From Lanius collurio (lineage: Eukaryota; Chordata; Aves; Passeriformes; Laniidae), in NCBI GenBank assembly GCA_020086605.1, contig JACBWW010000068.1, positions 1,855,982 through 1,919,981 of the forward strand: DNA of 64,000 nt, read 5' to 3'. Shown here in pieces: positions 13,109-57,248 of the stretch (positions are counted from its first letter, which is position 1; each line of letters begins with the position of its first letter). Below the pieces are notes generated by a model that saw only the letters and a list, made by a program, of their open reading frames with translations, did not search any database and had not been told where the DNA came from. Both the position numbers and the translations under genes were made by a program.

Positions 13109-13869
13109 GCTTTTCTGTTACTCAAATCACATTTGTGTCATCGCTCAGAAGATGGAGAATCAGCATTCTTGGTGATTTAGTTTTCCCCCCCTTCACATAG
13201 CTCAGACAGAAACTCAGACATGACTCTGAGGGTCACACATCACTTTCTCTTTTGACCTTTGTGGCTGGTGCTGGAAGCTGGTGGCCCAAAGAGCCATCAG
13301 CAACTTCCTGAAGCAGTTCTAGATCAGGGTGGGTTGTTGCTGGAGATTTAGAAAGGCATTAGAAAGAATCACAGATTAAATGTGCAAATAGTCAGTTTAA
13401 GGTGGTTTTCAAATGCCTCCATGATAGACAAGCTGTGATGGAAGCGTCTGGCAGGGAAACGGTGTCTTGGAGAAATGGAGGTGTGTGACTGGGGAAAAAG
13501 AAAGGTTCCCTTTGTCTCAAGAGCAGAAAAGTCACCGAATGTGATGAAGGTTTAATCCCTGCAGATGGTCTTTAGCCACAGCATCTTTATTCACTCCTCA
13601 CCAGCATCTGTCGAAGAGTTGTCATCACTGCTGAAGCCAAAAGCCAGGCAGGGAACGATTTGTGTAAACCCTGCTCAAGATAACAAGCTGGTTAATGGTG
13701 ATACTCCCTGTCAGCAGCCACCTAGCTCAGCCTGACAGTTCCCTTTCAGGGGCTGGGGAGCTCTTATCCACTGTGACAGGGCCCCACGGGTGGAATGTGG
13801 GGAACAAAAGCCCCACACAAAGGGAGCACTTCAGGGCTGGAGCGTGTCTGGCTTCCCCAGGCTTCCAAG

Positions 13870-14160
13870 AGGCCACACAGTGACGGCGGATGACGAGGCT
13901 CTAATTAATATTTCATTCTCAGAGTGAGTTATCCCTCGGGGGAAGTTAAAGGTTTGCACATTTTGAGGCAAAGTACCGAGGCTGGTGATCCTGAATTAAG
14001 AAAGCATGTTGAAAGGAGCTGCTGCAGTCTTTAACCCTGGGCAAGGGACATGTAAACCATACAGCATTAGTGCACATTTTTAATTGTATGACTTCAATTG
14101 TATAACTGTATAGGTCCTAATTTAAGGTCTGTTCCAATAAATGCATAAGTAAGTGCTGTA
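13870..14160. promoter_or_regulatory. Candidate conserved non-coding element in the 3' flank
   Basis: A repeat-free stretch with ctaattaatatttcattctc and, just before it, tgacggcggatgacgaggct. It also holds attaagaaagcatg and a pair of aattgtat direct repeats near 14085-14104. It is 3.2 kb beyond the end of PHF2. The call rests only on its appearance. Confidence 0.25.
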
Positions 14161-14559
14161 GAAAACCTTCACCCCTTCTTCCCTTCCTGTCTCCTCTGCA
14201 TTCAGGCATCTGATATTCCATATTGTGTGGAGGGTTTGTTTTCCAAACCAGCCCACCAAATATGTTTTATGACAGCAATCAAATGAAGTGGCTGTGGGAT
14301 GGAACTGCTGAGTTCAGCCAAGAAAGGGAAAAGAATGACCAGTGGAGGAGAGTTTCTGCTGGCAGCAAGTGCAAGGAGTCTGGATACAGCAGGGGGGTGG
14401 GTCATCCAGCCTGCAGGGAGAAGGGCAGGGGGCACATGGTGTAGGGATGTCCAGGTGGGACACAGCAGCCACAGAATCCCATCAGTCATTACCAGCAAGA
14501 AATGACCATGTAAAGGAAGAAGCTGTGTCACTCACCACAGGCATCATCTTCAGGGTTCT

Positions 14560-14632
14560 CTGTCCAAGAGAACGGGAAAAGAAAGGCAAAACAGGAAGGA
14601 AAGGGAAAAGGAAAGGAAAAGGGAAAGTGGAC
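14560..14632. repeat. A/G-rich (GGAAA-like) run
   Basis: Almost pure purine with aaaggaaagg and gggaaaagg units. It is a small relative of the large purine tract at 44480. Confidence 0.8.
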
Positions 14633-15129
14633 CAAGAATGAAGGTGTGTGGGAGAGACCAGACAAACAGGCTGATGCCAAAAGCCCAACACACAAGTCTG
14701 TGTTACCTCCCTGACCGACCAGCCCTGACACCAGGCCCTGCACAGCCACGTGCTCCCCACAGACAGCAGGAGTGAAGGGACAGGGGGTTTTGGGGGACCA
14801 CGAAGCAGCACCTGCTAAAGAGCTGTGGCCACAGCAGGGGTGGGGTCCGGCCCGCAGTGCCCACTGCCCAGCTAATGGTGAGAAATGAGTGGAGAACCCT
14901 TCTGCAGTCCAGTCACTGGACCAAAGATGAACAGAGGGTGCCCTGGTGACCTCAGGAAGAAAGGGTTTCCCTTGGGCTGCTAAACAGAGCTCATAAAAGG
15001 AGTAGAGTAAACACAAAGACTTTCAAGATGTGTCATCTAATTGACTCCTAAGTGACTGCTAATTATTTGACCGAGTTGAAGGTGAGAGGAAGACACGTGA
15101 TCACACAATCTGCAAACACCTGCAGTGAG

Positions 15130-15200
15130 TAATGGGAGGAGTGAGCCAGGAGCAAGCCCAGTGAGCCAGGGAATGAGCCCGGGAGTGAGCCAGGGAGGTG
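15130..15200. repeat. Degenerate GAGTGAGCCAGGGA tandem repeat
   Basis: Four to five imperfect units (ggagtgagccaggagca, cagtgagccaggga, atgagcccgggagtgagcca). Unit length is about 12-18 bases. Confidence 0.7.
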
Positions 15201-15760
15201 GACAGCCCCAGGCTGGTCCGTCCCTCTCCCTGTGCACCGTGGAGCTCAATGTTTAGCAAATACAGTGAGTTGGGGCACAGAAGTATGTGAAGTTTGACAG
15301 GAGAATGACCTAAAAATGAGTCTCAAAGTGTGCCTTCCCCACAGGCTGGAAACAGAAGGAAATCTAATTAATTATAATTATTATACTTTTAAGAGAAGAG
15401 GAGAAGCAGGCTTTCTCTTGTGATATGCAGAGAAAAACTTCAAAACAGTTTACACAAATGCAGTGAGTTCTGTGGGGTGAGCACTCCAGATCTGTGGCAG
15501 ATGGCAATGGAAAGAACGATGGGATGGCATCGGGCCACTGCTGGAACAACACACACTGCCCGCTGCCCAGGCAGAGCCGGCCCCGACCGGGGGAAAGGTG
15601 AGTGTGGGGTCTGTGAGACTAAGGTGTGGTTGTGCCAAATGTCTGGGTTTGAGTGATTCTTGTCAGTTTAAAGACAGAAACAGGAGAAACACAAATGTTG
15701 TGAGTAATGGTTTACCAGGAGCAGCCAACAGGCGGTAGCATCCAGGCTCTGCGGCGGGAC

Positions 15761-15801
15761 TGCCCTGGCTGGGTGCCCTGGCTGGGTGCCCTGGCTGGGT
15801 G
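15761..15801. repeat. Three-copy tandem repeat of CCCTGGCTGGGTG(C/G)
   Basis: Units ccctggctgggtg follow one another directly, with a 14-base period. It is a short minisatellite. Confidence 0.9.
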
Positions 15802-15832
15802 CTCGCTCTCACCCATCACAGCGCATCCTCAG

Positions 15833-15876
15833 CCGGTGATCCTTGCGGGTCCCGTCCAGCTCGGGACATTTTATGA
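15833..15876 (+). mobile_element. CR1 LINE 3' tail scrap
   Basis: It reads ggtgatccttgcgggtcccg, then tccagctcgggacattttat, close to the usual 3' end of older CR1 copies. Only about 44 bases remain. Confidence 0.6.
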
Positions 15877-16382
15877 AGAGCAGGAGCTGTTCGCATGTCC
15901 CCGAGCCTCGGGAGGCGCTCGGACGGTTCCATCCCCGCGGGTGCCGCTCTCCCGGCTGTTCCTGAACTGTGAACTCCCCCAGCTGGCGATGGCTCGCTAT
16001 CGCCGCCGCCGCCAGGGTCCCTGCGGGGCCGAGCTGCGGGGCTGCCCCGAGCCGCGGCGCCGGGCGTGAGCGCTGGGGCTGGGCAGGGGCTCTGCGGGGA
16101 CAGGCGCTGCCACCAGCGGGGCCTGGGGGGGACACACCAGCACCTCTCTGCAGCTGTCATGGCTCCGTCGGAACACCGGGATGCTGGATGGGAATGTCGG
16201 GAGAGCCAAATCCCTGTTTCTCTACCAGTGCTCAATCAATAACCATGAAGGAATACCACTCTCAGACTGCTTTTGACTTGAAGAGGACACAGCCACAAAA
16301 CCTGGCCTGTGACACACGTTTCAGGTGGCTTGCATTTTCTTTTGGGCTTCGAACATAAGAGCGTAGAAAATACATCACTGAC

Positions 16383-16722
16383 TATCCCTGATGGAGCTGC
16401 AAGAGAGCTGGAGAAAGGCTTTGGAAAATGGCATGGAGTGACCGGACAGGGGGAATGGCTTCCCACTGCCAGAGGGCAGGGTTAGATGGGATTTGGGGAA
16501 GGAATTGTTCCCTGTGACTGTGGGGAGGAGCTGGCACAGGGTGCCCAGAGCAGCTGTGGCTGCCCCTGCATCCCTGAAATTGTCCAAGGTCAGGGTGGAT
16601 GGGGTTTGGAGCAGCCTGGGACAGTGGAGGGTGTCCCTGCCCATGGCAGGAAATGGAACAGTATGAAATTTAAGCTCCATCCCATCCTAAACCATTCTGT
16701 GATTCAAAAATTCTACGATTCT
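16383..16722 (+). mobile_element. CR1 LINE 3' fragment
   Basis: It has gaatggcttcccactgccag, ggaaggaattgttccctgtg, ggcacagggtgcccagagca, agcctgggacagtggagggt, and a 3' end of aaccattctgtgattc and ctacgattctat. It is forward and 5'-truncated at the left. Confidence 0.93.
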
Positions 16723-17344
16723 ATCCTATTGTGTCATTGCCATCCCATAAGCAAATACAACCTTGGGGCTACACCTTGGGGCTGCTGGGGCCATCAGAGG
16801 GGAACAGGGAACTGAGTAGGCTGCTCAGGCTCGTGCCACTGCCAGCACATGGTGTCCAAGAGCAGGGGGAAGTGTGGGAGGTGGGAATGGCCTTGCATCA
16901 ACAAAGGGAACTGCAGGCTGCACGTGACCCCAAGGGTCAGTCAGGAGTAAATGGTGAGATGCTGCATGTTCCACTGAGCACAAAGAAGGGGAAAGGCTGG
17001 AGCACCTGGTGATCTCCAAGAGGGAGGAAGCAGAGGGAAGCAGGCATGTATGTGTGTCCATGGGAGGTAGACAATGCGCTGGGCCTGTGGGTGGACACCT
17101 TTGGGTGGACTGTATCTTACTGGGACACTCAGGGCTGTGGACAATTGACCAGGGCTTCTTGTGGCGCTATAGGAAGCGGAGATGTATAAGGGGGTGGGTG
17201 ACAGATGAGACAGTGGCAGCAGAGCCACTCCCTGTCTGTCCCAGCTGTGGGTCCCTGTTTGCTCCTTCACCCACCCTCAGGGACCCCCAGCTGCTTCCCC
17301 ACCCCTCCTTCGCCGACCCCACAAAAAGGCCAGGCCCAGGCAAT
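16723..17344. other. Intergenic gap just past the PHF2 poly(A) site, no gene seen
   Basis: Mixed-composition unique DNA between the CR1 at 16383-16722 and the inferred end of PHF2. Open frames overlap on both strands without recognisable products. Confidence 0.5.
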
Positions 17345-17366
17345 TGTGTACAAAACCTGAAATAGT

Positions 17367-17372
17367 TTTACT
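17367..17372 (-). terminator. PHF2: Candidate poly(A) signal (AGTAAA variant) of PHF2
   Basis: On the minus strand the sequence reads AAAGTAAAACTATTTCAGG and then TTTTGTACACAATTG. AGTAAA is a known variant hexamer, and a CA cleavage site lies about 20 bases on, at roughly 17345-17350. No perfect AATAAA was seen on the minus strand between the stop codon and this point. Confidence 0.4.
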
Positions 17373-17378
17373 TTGCTT

Positions 17379-17407
17379 TCTTTTTTTTTTTTTTTCCTTC
17401 TTTTTTT
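17379..17407. repeat. Poly-T/pyrimidine run
   Basis: A run of about 15 T, then ccttc and seven more T. On the mRNA strand it is an A/G run just upstream of the candidate poly(A) signal. Confidence 0.8.
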
Positions 17408-17538
17408 AAACTTTGCTCTAGGTTTACTTAAGATTTTGTGAAGTCGATACAAGAGCATTTGATATGAATCGGTAAATAAAACACCGTCATAGATAGATAG
17501 CCACGATAAACTTTGTTAGAAATGTACATGTCGCGAAA

Positions 17539-17581
17539 AAATAATAATACTAATAATAATAATCATAATCATAATAAAAAA
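17539..17581. repeat. AAT/ATC trinucleotide-type repeat in the 3' UTR
   Basis: The run aataataatactaataata is followed by ataatcataatcataataa. It is an imperfect microsatellite. Confidence 0.85.
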
Positions 17582-18351
17582 AGCCGGCGCGACGCCCAGG
17601 CCGGCGCAGCCCTGGTGGCCCTGGTGGTGGCCCCGGTGGCCCTGGCACACGGCGGCAGGTGGCTCTGGTTCCCCGCAGGCGCCGCGCCCCGGTAATGTGT
17701 GTATATAAACAAAGCCCATAAGAAATGTACAAATATAAAAAGCTACAAACATTAATAAATTACATCGTCACAAAACACGGAAACACTCCACAAGGTGCTA
17801 GTAAAATAACTGTCTCCCTCCTCGTACAAGAAGTTACGCAAAGAGCTGGTACCGGCGGGCAGCGCCCGGAGAGACCCTCCCCGTATAAAAACCCGGCGGT
17901 GGTTATTCCAAAAGCTATGTACAAGCTACATTCTAGGAAAAGGGGCCCGGGAGCGCGGGGCGGCGGGGGGGGCCTGAGAAACGCGCCCGCCACCTCCCCG
18001 CCCAACGCCTCGGCCCGCGGCCGAGTCCTGCGGTCTCCTCCGGCCACGCGGCCTTTGGCCCCTTCCTGCTCCTGGCTTTGCCGCCACACCGGCTGTGGCC
18101 GCCCGCTCTGCCCGCTCGCCGGGCGGGAAGAGGGGCCCAAGGCCCGGAGCGGGTGCCGGAGCGGGGGGCCTGACGCTCCTCGGTGGCCGAGATTAGTATT
18201 AACTTTTTGCGGCTAGTCGCTCTCAGCACTCTGAGAAAGGACATCTATATTAAAAAATATTTATAGCAGGATTCTGTACAGTCCGACCGCTGAAAGTTAA
18301 AGGGATCATTGTGGTGGTGGCCCAGAGCTGGGTGGCAGTGTCCCTGGGGCC

Positions 18352-50691
<32,340 letters not shown>

Positions 50692-53600
50692 CTGGAACAC
50701 AAGAAGGTGAATCTGACATTAGCCCGACCATCTCCAAGCACAAAATGTATAATGAAAGCCCTGAGCAGCTGCACTGACCAGCAGCAGCCCTGTCCAAACC
50801 AGGTTTGAGGGCCTTGTACACTGGTACAGACTGAGTTTTTGTAGCCTACACCCCTGAGGTGTTGCTACAAAAGCTGCCAGCCAGAAGCCCACTAGTAGCC
50901 CACTGTGGAACTCCATGAAAATGTGGCAGAGTCCCACAGAATGGTTTTTTTCCCAAGGAGACCATTTTGCACCCACACAGAGTTCTCCCAGCACCATCCC
51001 ACATAAACCTGATTAACAAAACACATCACAAAATATGTGTGGGCAGCTGTGAAGTGCCAGAGTGATCTCAGCAAGGGATACCCCGTGCACAGCTTCCATG
51101 GGTGCCACCTCCATGGCACTACAGGAAGACAAGGAGGTGAAGCAGACACCCAGCTCAGCACTCCTGGCTGCCGAGGGGATGGGCTGTGCCGGGATGCCAG
51201 CGAGGTGGGTTTGGATGGGACACTCCAACAGCACCCACAGCCCCCAGGGACACCCACAGACAATCCCACAGGAGCACAGCACTAGGGAGGAGCCAACACA
51301 CACCAAAGTGCTGAAGACAAGGAGCTGCTGCACAGCCCGAGGGCCAAGCAGACAGCCAAAGATCCAGACCCTGCACTGATCCTGCCCACGGAGGAAGAGC
51401 AAAGGGGACTCTGCTCCTGCTGCCTGCGTCAGGAGCTGCCCAGGCTGCAAGGTACCACACAGAGAAGAGTTCAGTGGGGTGCTGTAGATCCATCCCGTGT
51501 GCCTTGCCTCTGTGGGAGCTCAGCTAGGCAGGAGCACCCATGAGAGGCATCAAAGGCACTTTGAGCACCAGCCAGGCGAGGCTGGATCGCACCGTGCCAA
51601 GAGCTCTCCCGGGGGTTTCTCTGCTTCACCACCTCAAATGCCTCCTCGGTGCTCTGCAGCGAGCAGGGAACAGCTCCCAGTGCTCCTCAGCTCGCAGAGA
51701 ACACCAACACTGCTTTTCTGACAGGGAAACGGCATGGGCAGGGGTCATGCAATGCCATCCCCATGCATAAGGCCACATTCTGCCTCCTGGCATTCCATCA
51801 GCAGCGCTGAGCAGTGGTGAGTGCAGGAATGCAGAGTTTACAGCTCCTGTTTCTGCCCTGGAGGAAGCAGAGCAGAGGATGGTTGCTCCACTCCCAAAGG
51901 CCAGGCAGCAGCGTGAGCCAGTTCTACCAAGCACTCCACAGAACCTCTCAAATCCTTCTCACTCTGTTCAAGCTCTGCAGGACTACACCAGCATGTCCAA
52001 AAGCCAGTTCAGCAATGGGAGAAATTCATAGAGGGTGGACACAGCAGCAGCACCTGGTGCTGGTCCAGAAGCAGGAAGGCCATGTCCTGGGTGCTGATAA
52101 GGGAGGGGCAACACACCATCCTGTGCCCACCCCTCCCACACGAGTCCCTGGACCCGCTCCCTGAGCAGCTCAGGGCTCTGGGGTGCCCTTGGCAGGGTGT
52201 GCAGGTGTCCAAGAACCAACACAAGCACACCTGGGGCAGGGGAGCAGCTGCTAAAATGCACTGTGAGCCCCCGTTGCCAGAGGTGGCTTTGAAACCCCTG
52301 CAGACCCTGAGGCACACGAGGTGCACGTCACCATCACAAACCACAGACACACCTGCTGCCAGAGAACAGCAGCAACAAAACCAAGGCTGCAACTACGCTG
52401 GGAAAGGCCAAACTACCTAAGATACAGAAACATATCTCTTTTATTACCATTGTACATGTTGTGTCAAAATAAGATCCTGCCAGAAACCTTGGTGAGTATG
52501 GTGTCCCTGTTGCAGCTGCCAATGTGGGAGCCAGCTCCCTTCAAAACAAAGAGCCCAGGGTGAGAGAGGCTCTGCAACCAAAGCCAGAGACACTCTCATC
52601 TCTGTGAACCCAGACTGGGAACAGAAACCATTCTTTGGGAATTGTGTCAAAGCAACTGCAGATTTAGCTGATTTTTTTCATTAAACAGTTACTTGAAAAA
52701 ATACAAAATTATTGTGTCGCTGGGAAGCCAGCACAGAAAACTGAAGTTTGCTCACAGGAAAAATCATAATGACAGCAATCCAGTCCTCAGAATCCTGTAC
52801 ATATATAGAGAAAAATATCATATTGGTAGAAAATATCAGAAAAATTAGTAGAAAAATACCAGATTAATCAGTAGAAAATTTAAACAAACCCTGGCAGATT
52901 AGAGCCAGTGTAAGAAAATGTAGAGGATTCCTTTACCCACAAAGTTGTGTCAGCTGCTTATGCCACTGGATTCAGTTTGCTAAGCCCAGTAAAGGTATGG
53001 ATTAGGCTCTCTAAAAGGGCTGGAAAAGTCTCTACTAAGGAGATGAGACCCTTGGCACTGGATGGGAGAAGATTTGACCAGCTGTGGCACAGGGCGATGG
53101 CTGCAGTGTGGTGGGAGCCATTGTTCTGAGAGTGAGTGAAACATCTGACAAGAACAGCGCAGAGAAGTAAAAATAACTGACCTCAAACTCCAGTGGGCCC
53201 CTGGAAGGCACAGTCAACTTTTCCAACTACAGCACAGCCTTGGAACAAGGATTGGCCACTTACAGCTGCTCACAGGGAGAAGCTGCTGCCCTCACTGTGT
53301 GGGAAACTGAGAGTGTGAACTGTCCAAGGGCTCCCCCGGCTGAACTGCCTCTGGACATCAGTAATAAAAATATCAACCCCTTCCAGGCTCTGCTGCTCCT
53401 CCCAGCCAGCAGAGCCTGGCTCTCCAGGTGCTGCCACCAGCAGGACTGCTGGTGGGCTTCCACATGGAAATAGGCACAGGAGACTGAATTCCCACAGCTA
53501 AAGCCAGACTGTCAGACAGCCCCAGGCAACCACTCCTGCCAGGACAGGAACAAGGTTTCCCGCTGCCTGTATTGGGTTCACAGAGTAAGATTTGGGTAGC

Positions 53601-54499
53601 AGGAGGACGTGACTGATCCTTGGGTTGGTCTGAGCATTTCCACCTGGGAATAAAAAGCAGAAGGGGATTGCCAGCCTTTGTAGAAGCCAGGGACCAGTTC
53701 TGAAGCATCTCCTGCCCAATTTACTAATGTGTTTTTTCTCAGGGTGGTTAATTACCAATAACATAGAATCAAAGCATTTCTCCAGCTGAAGAAAACCAAG
53801 TCATCTACAGTGACTGAACAGTGGAGGTACCCATTTCAGCAAAGGAATGCTGAAGCAGAGCTGGCCAAGGACGGGCAGGGAGCGGGGGACAGGAGGCAGG
53901 AGGTAGAGCAGGGAGTAGCCTCAGGAGCAACAGCAGGAGCAGACTGAGCCGCTCCATTTCTACCTGCAGGAACCCATTCCCAAAGTCCCAGAGGCTCCAG
54001 ACCGGTGTGCTGCCCACCAGCAGGACCCCACTGCCACAGGAAGCCCAGGCAGCAGTGCCACGCTCCCACCCCAGCACTCCGTGACAGAGACACGAGGGGA
54101 CACTCGCACAGCACAGGCACCCCGTGCTCAGAGGGGCACGAGCACAGCTGGGGTGGCCCCAACAGCGTCCCCAGGGGGGAGGTCTCTGACTGTGAATTAT
54201 CTCCTGATGCTGCTTTTTAACTGTAAGACAATGACAGCATCTGGCACCACCAAACATGTCCCTGGGGAAACTGCCCTGGGCAGCTGTGCCAAGGATGGAC
54301 AACTCTTTTGTGAGAGAAAACCCTTCCCAGACACCCCACAAAGCCCCTCACTTGCTGTCCCGTGGCTGTTAATGCCTGAGGGGCTGCAGCCATGCAGTGC
54401 CAGCTGGGAACTGGCATCTGCAGGGCAGGGATGTGGGATGTGAGATGCTGGAGCAGCAGCCACCACAGTCCCTCACAGCTCAGGAAATCTTCCTGCCCA

Positions 54500-54720
54500 A
54501 ACACAGCAAAGATGGCCTAAGAGATTAATTATCCTGCATCCAGGAATATCTTGTTGGAACAATTTTAACCAACCTAATGGTTGATTTTTAAATGGTCGTT
54601 AAGTGATTTAACTCATGTTGAGGCAGTGTAAAACTAATTTGATAATGAGATAAAAGAGAAACATTATTAAAAATGTATTTGAATTTTACCAAAACTGTTG
54701 TGGGGAAAAAAAAATAATGA
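54500..54720. promoter_or_regulatory. Candidate conserved element in intron 1
   Basis: Repeat-free AT-rich DNA with taattatcctgc, an inverted caacctaatggttg (54570-54583) and aactaatttgataatgagat. It has the look of a vertebrate conserved non-coding element only. Confidence 0.22.
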
Positions 54721-55776
54721 CAAGTAAAGGCTTTGATATTGCAGCTGTTTAAGCTGATATCTCACCCTTGTTACATGGACTTAAAGGAGAATTAGCACAT
54801 TAGAAGCTTTTGCAGTCAGAGGCTACAAATTACATTTCTATTAGAAACTCTGCCCTTTGCCACTTTAAAATGAAATAGCTTCTGTGTTCACAGTGGAGAG
54901 ATGTTCAAGTTTCAATATTCTGATAAAATTAACAATGATTTTTTTTTGTTATGCAGGCAACAATAATAAAAGGTGTGTAAATTAAACTGGTTTTACAGCA
55001 TGAATGTTTCTCGCAACCTTGGCTTGTCATCTTCAGGGAGGTAACATTTTAAGTAGCTTCAGGAGAAAAACTAACCCACACAGTATCTGCTCTATCAAAA
55101 CCATGTCACCTCCATTATCAACCACAAGACAAGTTCAGAAAAATATGAAAAAAAAAAAACAATCAAGAAAAAGGCTCTTAGCTGAGGAAGAAAATCAAAT
55201 CTAGGAAAACAGAAATAGAGCCAAAGAAAAAACAGGTTAACATCCCAACCCCTGAAACCAACCAGCACCACATTCTTTCTCTGCTCCTGAGAAGATTCCA
55301 AACTCAGCACACAGGTGAAACACGGGGTGTGCAAACAGACAGTGGGGTTTGGGTGAAGGTTGTCACTCAGTGCAGGAGGGAATGACAGCGGCTTCCGGGG
55401 ACGCTCGGCCCCTGCACGCTCTGCTGGGGAGGATGGCACAGCCTTCACTCTGTGAAACACCACACTGACCACACAAACGGGGTCTGGCATTCCTTTGGGA
55501 ATACACAGGTACAGTCAATCTGCTGGATGACGTAGCTCAGCATTCATCTGGCAATAAAAACTCCCTGCAAGGGAAATCCACTGTAGCAAAGGCATAACAC
55601 CACTTTGTCTCCTCTCCATTGCTGACCTATTCCAATGTACCCCCGGGGAGAAGCAGGCTCTGTACAAGAAGAGCAGATATTCCCTGTGGATATAATGGGG
55701 ATTGTCTAGCAGGTCTGCCTGAGTTTATTTCCCAAGCCAACAGCACCCAACAGAGTAGTAAAGACTCTAAAGGTTC

Positions 55777-55835
55777 CCTTCCCTTCCTTTCTCTTCCTTT
55801 CCTTTCCCCTCCCTTCTCTTCCCTTCCCTTCCCCA
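55777..55835. repeat. CCCTT-type pyrimidine run
   Basis: Almost pure C/T (cccttcccttcctttctctt and similar). It is the opposite-strand relative of the purine tract in intron 2. Confidence 0.9.
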
Positions 55836-57060
55836 CCCCAACTCAATGAGGACAAATCATCAAAACTCCAAGAAGCACAGAAGAAGAATTCACAGCATTT
55901 TTTTAGGTAATAAGGTCATAATTAGTGACTAGCCTGATCTCATCCCCATCCCTTAACGACTGGCATTCCTCAGTGTGTCACTGAGCGTGTGTTGCACAGT
56001 AATGCTCTTCCTTAACAACAAGGTGTCATCTGTACAGAAGACACCCATCCAGTCCCAGGAGCCTCCACTACCTGAACAAAGCCATAGGTCCTGCTGAAAA
56101 GCAGCACTTCCCAGCAGTGGAGAGGCTCACACTTCATGTTCCGATGCCAGGCCAATGTTAAGTGACAGCAGTTTCTTGTGTCCACATCCAGCATCCCGAA
56201 ATGCAACAGCCAACACTGTGAGCACAAGAGAAGTTAAGAAAAGACAGAAAATGGGGAAGAGGGAAGCTGTTTTGAGAGCTAGGAAATGGGGTGTTCCATG
56301 GGTTCATGCCTCCTGGGCTGTTTTCCTGGTGGCTTTGCAGGGTGAACTCTGACCAGGGCTCTCCACTGTGTGCTCTCCAGTGCTCCAGAGTAAACAGACA
56401 AGGCTTTTCCTAAGCAAAAGGATTTGTCTCATCTAATCAGCCACATGTTTTCATAAAACAAATTTTGGAGAGCTGAAGCCTGCTGTCAGCTAGGGTTAAA
56501 GCAAAGCAGCGAGCTCAGGAGTTATTTGGGAGAACAGGGACACACATTGCTGTTACTTCAGCAGGAGACCCAAGACCAAGGACAGCAGAAAAAACCCATG
56601 TGCTAGTGTGGGCTCAGGGGTGAGGGTCCCCTGCATGGACCTCTTTAATTAAGGCCTAAATGAGGGAGAACTCAAGCTGTACTGGACAGCCAGGATTTCA
56701 CTTTACCTCTCATATGCTCACAGAAACACAAATGTGGAGGGAAAGGCGTCCTTTGCAAGCTGAAAAGTGTCTATGCAGCCCCCGCCAGGAGCCCAGCAGC
56801 TCCAGCAACACCCTAACGCAGAGACAGGGAAAATCCTCACTGCTCATCAGATTGCTTGGACTGCTCTTCATCCCAGGAAATGAGTTCAGCTTTTTGACTC
56901 AGTTTCCCCCTGCAGGCAGTACCACCAACACCTGCCCCATGGCCTTGAGGCTGCTGTTGTAAAATGAACAAATACTCACTCAGTGCTTTGGAAATGTCCA
57001 GCTCTCTGCAAGAGCTGGGCTGTGCTGCCCACAGAGAGAGCTTCAGAGGCTTCATAAAAT

Positions 57061-57248
57061 TATAGAATATCCTCAGCTCAAAAGGCCCCTGGCCCTGCAC
57101 GGATCCCCCAACAACCCCACCCTGGGCATCCCTGGCAGTGCTGTCCCATCGCTCCTGGAGCTCTGGCAGCCTCGGGGCCGTGCCCATTCCCTGGGCAGCC
57201 TGGGCAGTGCCAGCACCCTCTGGGGAAGAACCTTTGCTGATATCCAAT
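57061..57248 (-). mobile_element. Diverged CR1 LINE fragment
   Basis: It reads tatagaatatcctcagctca, aaaggcccctggccctgcac, then catccctggcagtgctgtcc and gggcagcctgggcagtgcca. It is an old reverse copy. Confidence 0.75.

Larger units (their letters stand above)
12591..15832. other. Intergenic, no gene; simple repeats and candidate conserved blocks
   Basis: No recognisable coding region. It contains a CR1 tail (13022-13108), a repeat-free block (13870-14160), an A/G-rich run (14560-14632), and degenerate GAGTGAGCCAGGGA-type tandem units (15130-15200). Confidence 0.5.
15740..16115. promoter_or_regulatory. Orphan CpG-rich block
   Basis: CpG is dense here (for example cgctatcgccgccgccgcc and gccgcggcgccgggcgtgag), unlike all sequence for several kb to the left. 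The left part has three near-copies of ccctggctgggtg (15761-15801), and a CR1 tail scrap lies inside (15833-15876). No gene of known type is recognised, though an open frame of 120 codons crosses it on the plus strand. It may be a distal CpG-island promoter for a non-coding RNA, or part of an unrecognised retroelement. Confidence 0.4.
17345..18351 (-). other. PHF2: PHF2 3' untranslated region
   Basis: From the stop codon to a likely poly(A) site at about 17345-17352. The segment right after the stop (18180-18300) has AT-rich stretches such as TTAATACTAATCTCGGC that look conserved. A very CpG-rich part follows (about 17583-18190), then an AT-rich tail with an AAT/ATC-type simple repeat (17539-17581) and a poly-purine run on the mRNA strand. 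No CR1 or other interspersed repeat interrupts it, as expected of a kept UTR. The 3' limit is inferred from the poly(A) signal and not proved. Confidence 0.6.

Noticed and set aside
15707..16069. 120-codon open frame in the CpG-rich block
   Set aside because: It is arginine-rich and composition-driven, spans a CR1 scrap and a tandem repeat, and has no known relative. Kept only as a CpG-rich block.
17725..18216. 163-codon plus-strand open frame and minus-strand frames in the 3' UTR
   Set aside because: They arise from GC-rich sequence inside the PHF2 3' UTR, which yields long chance frames; no recognisable domain.
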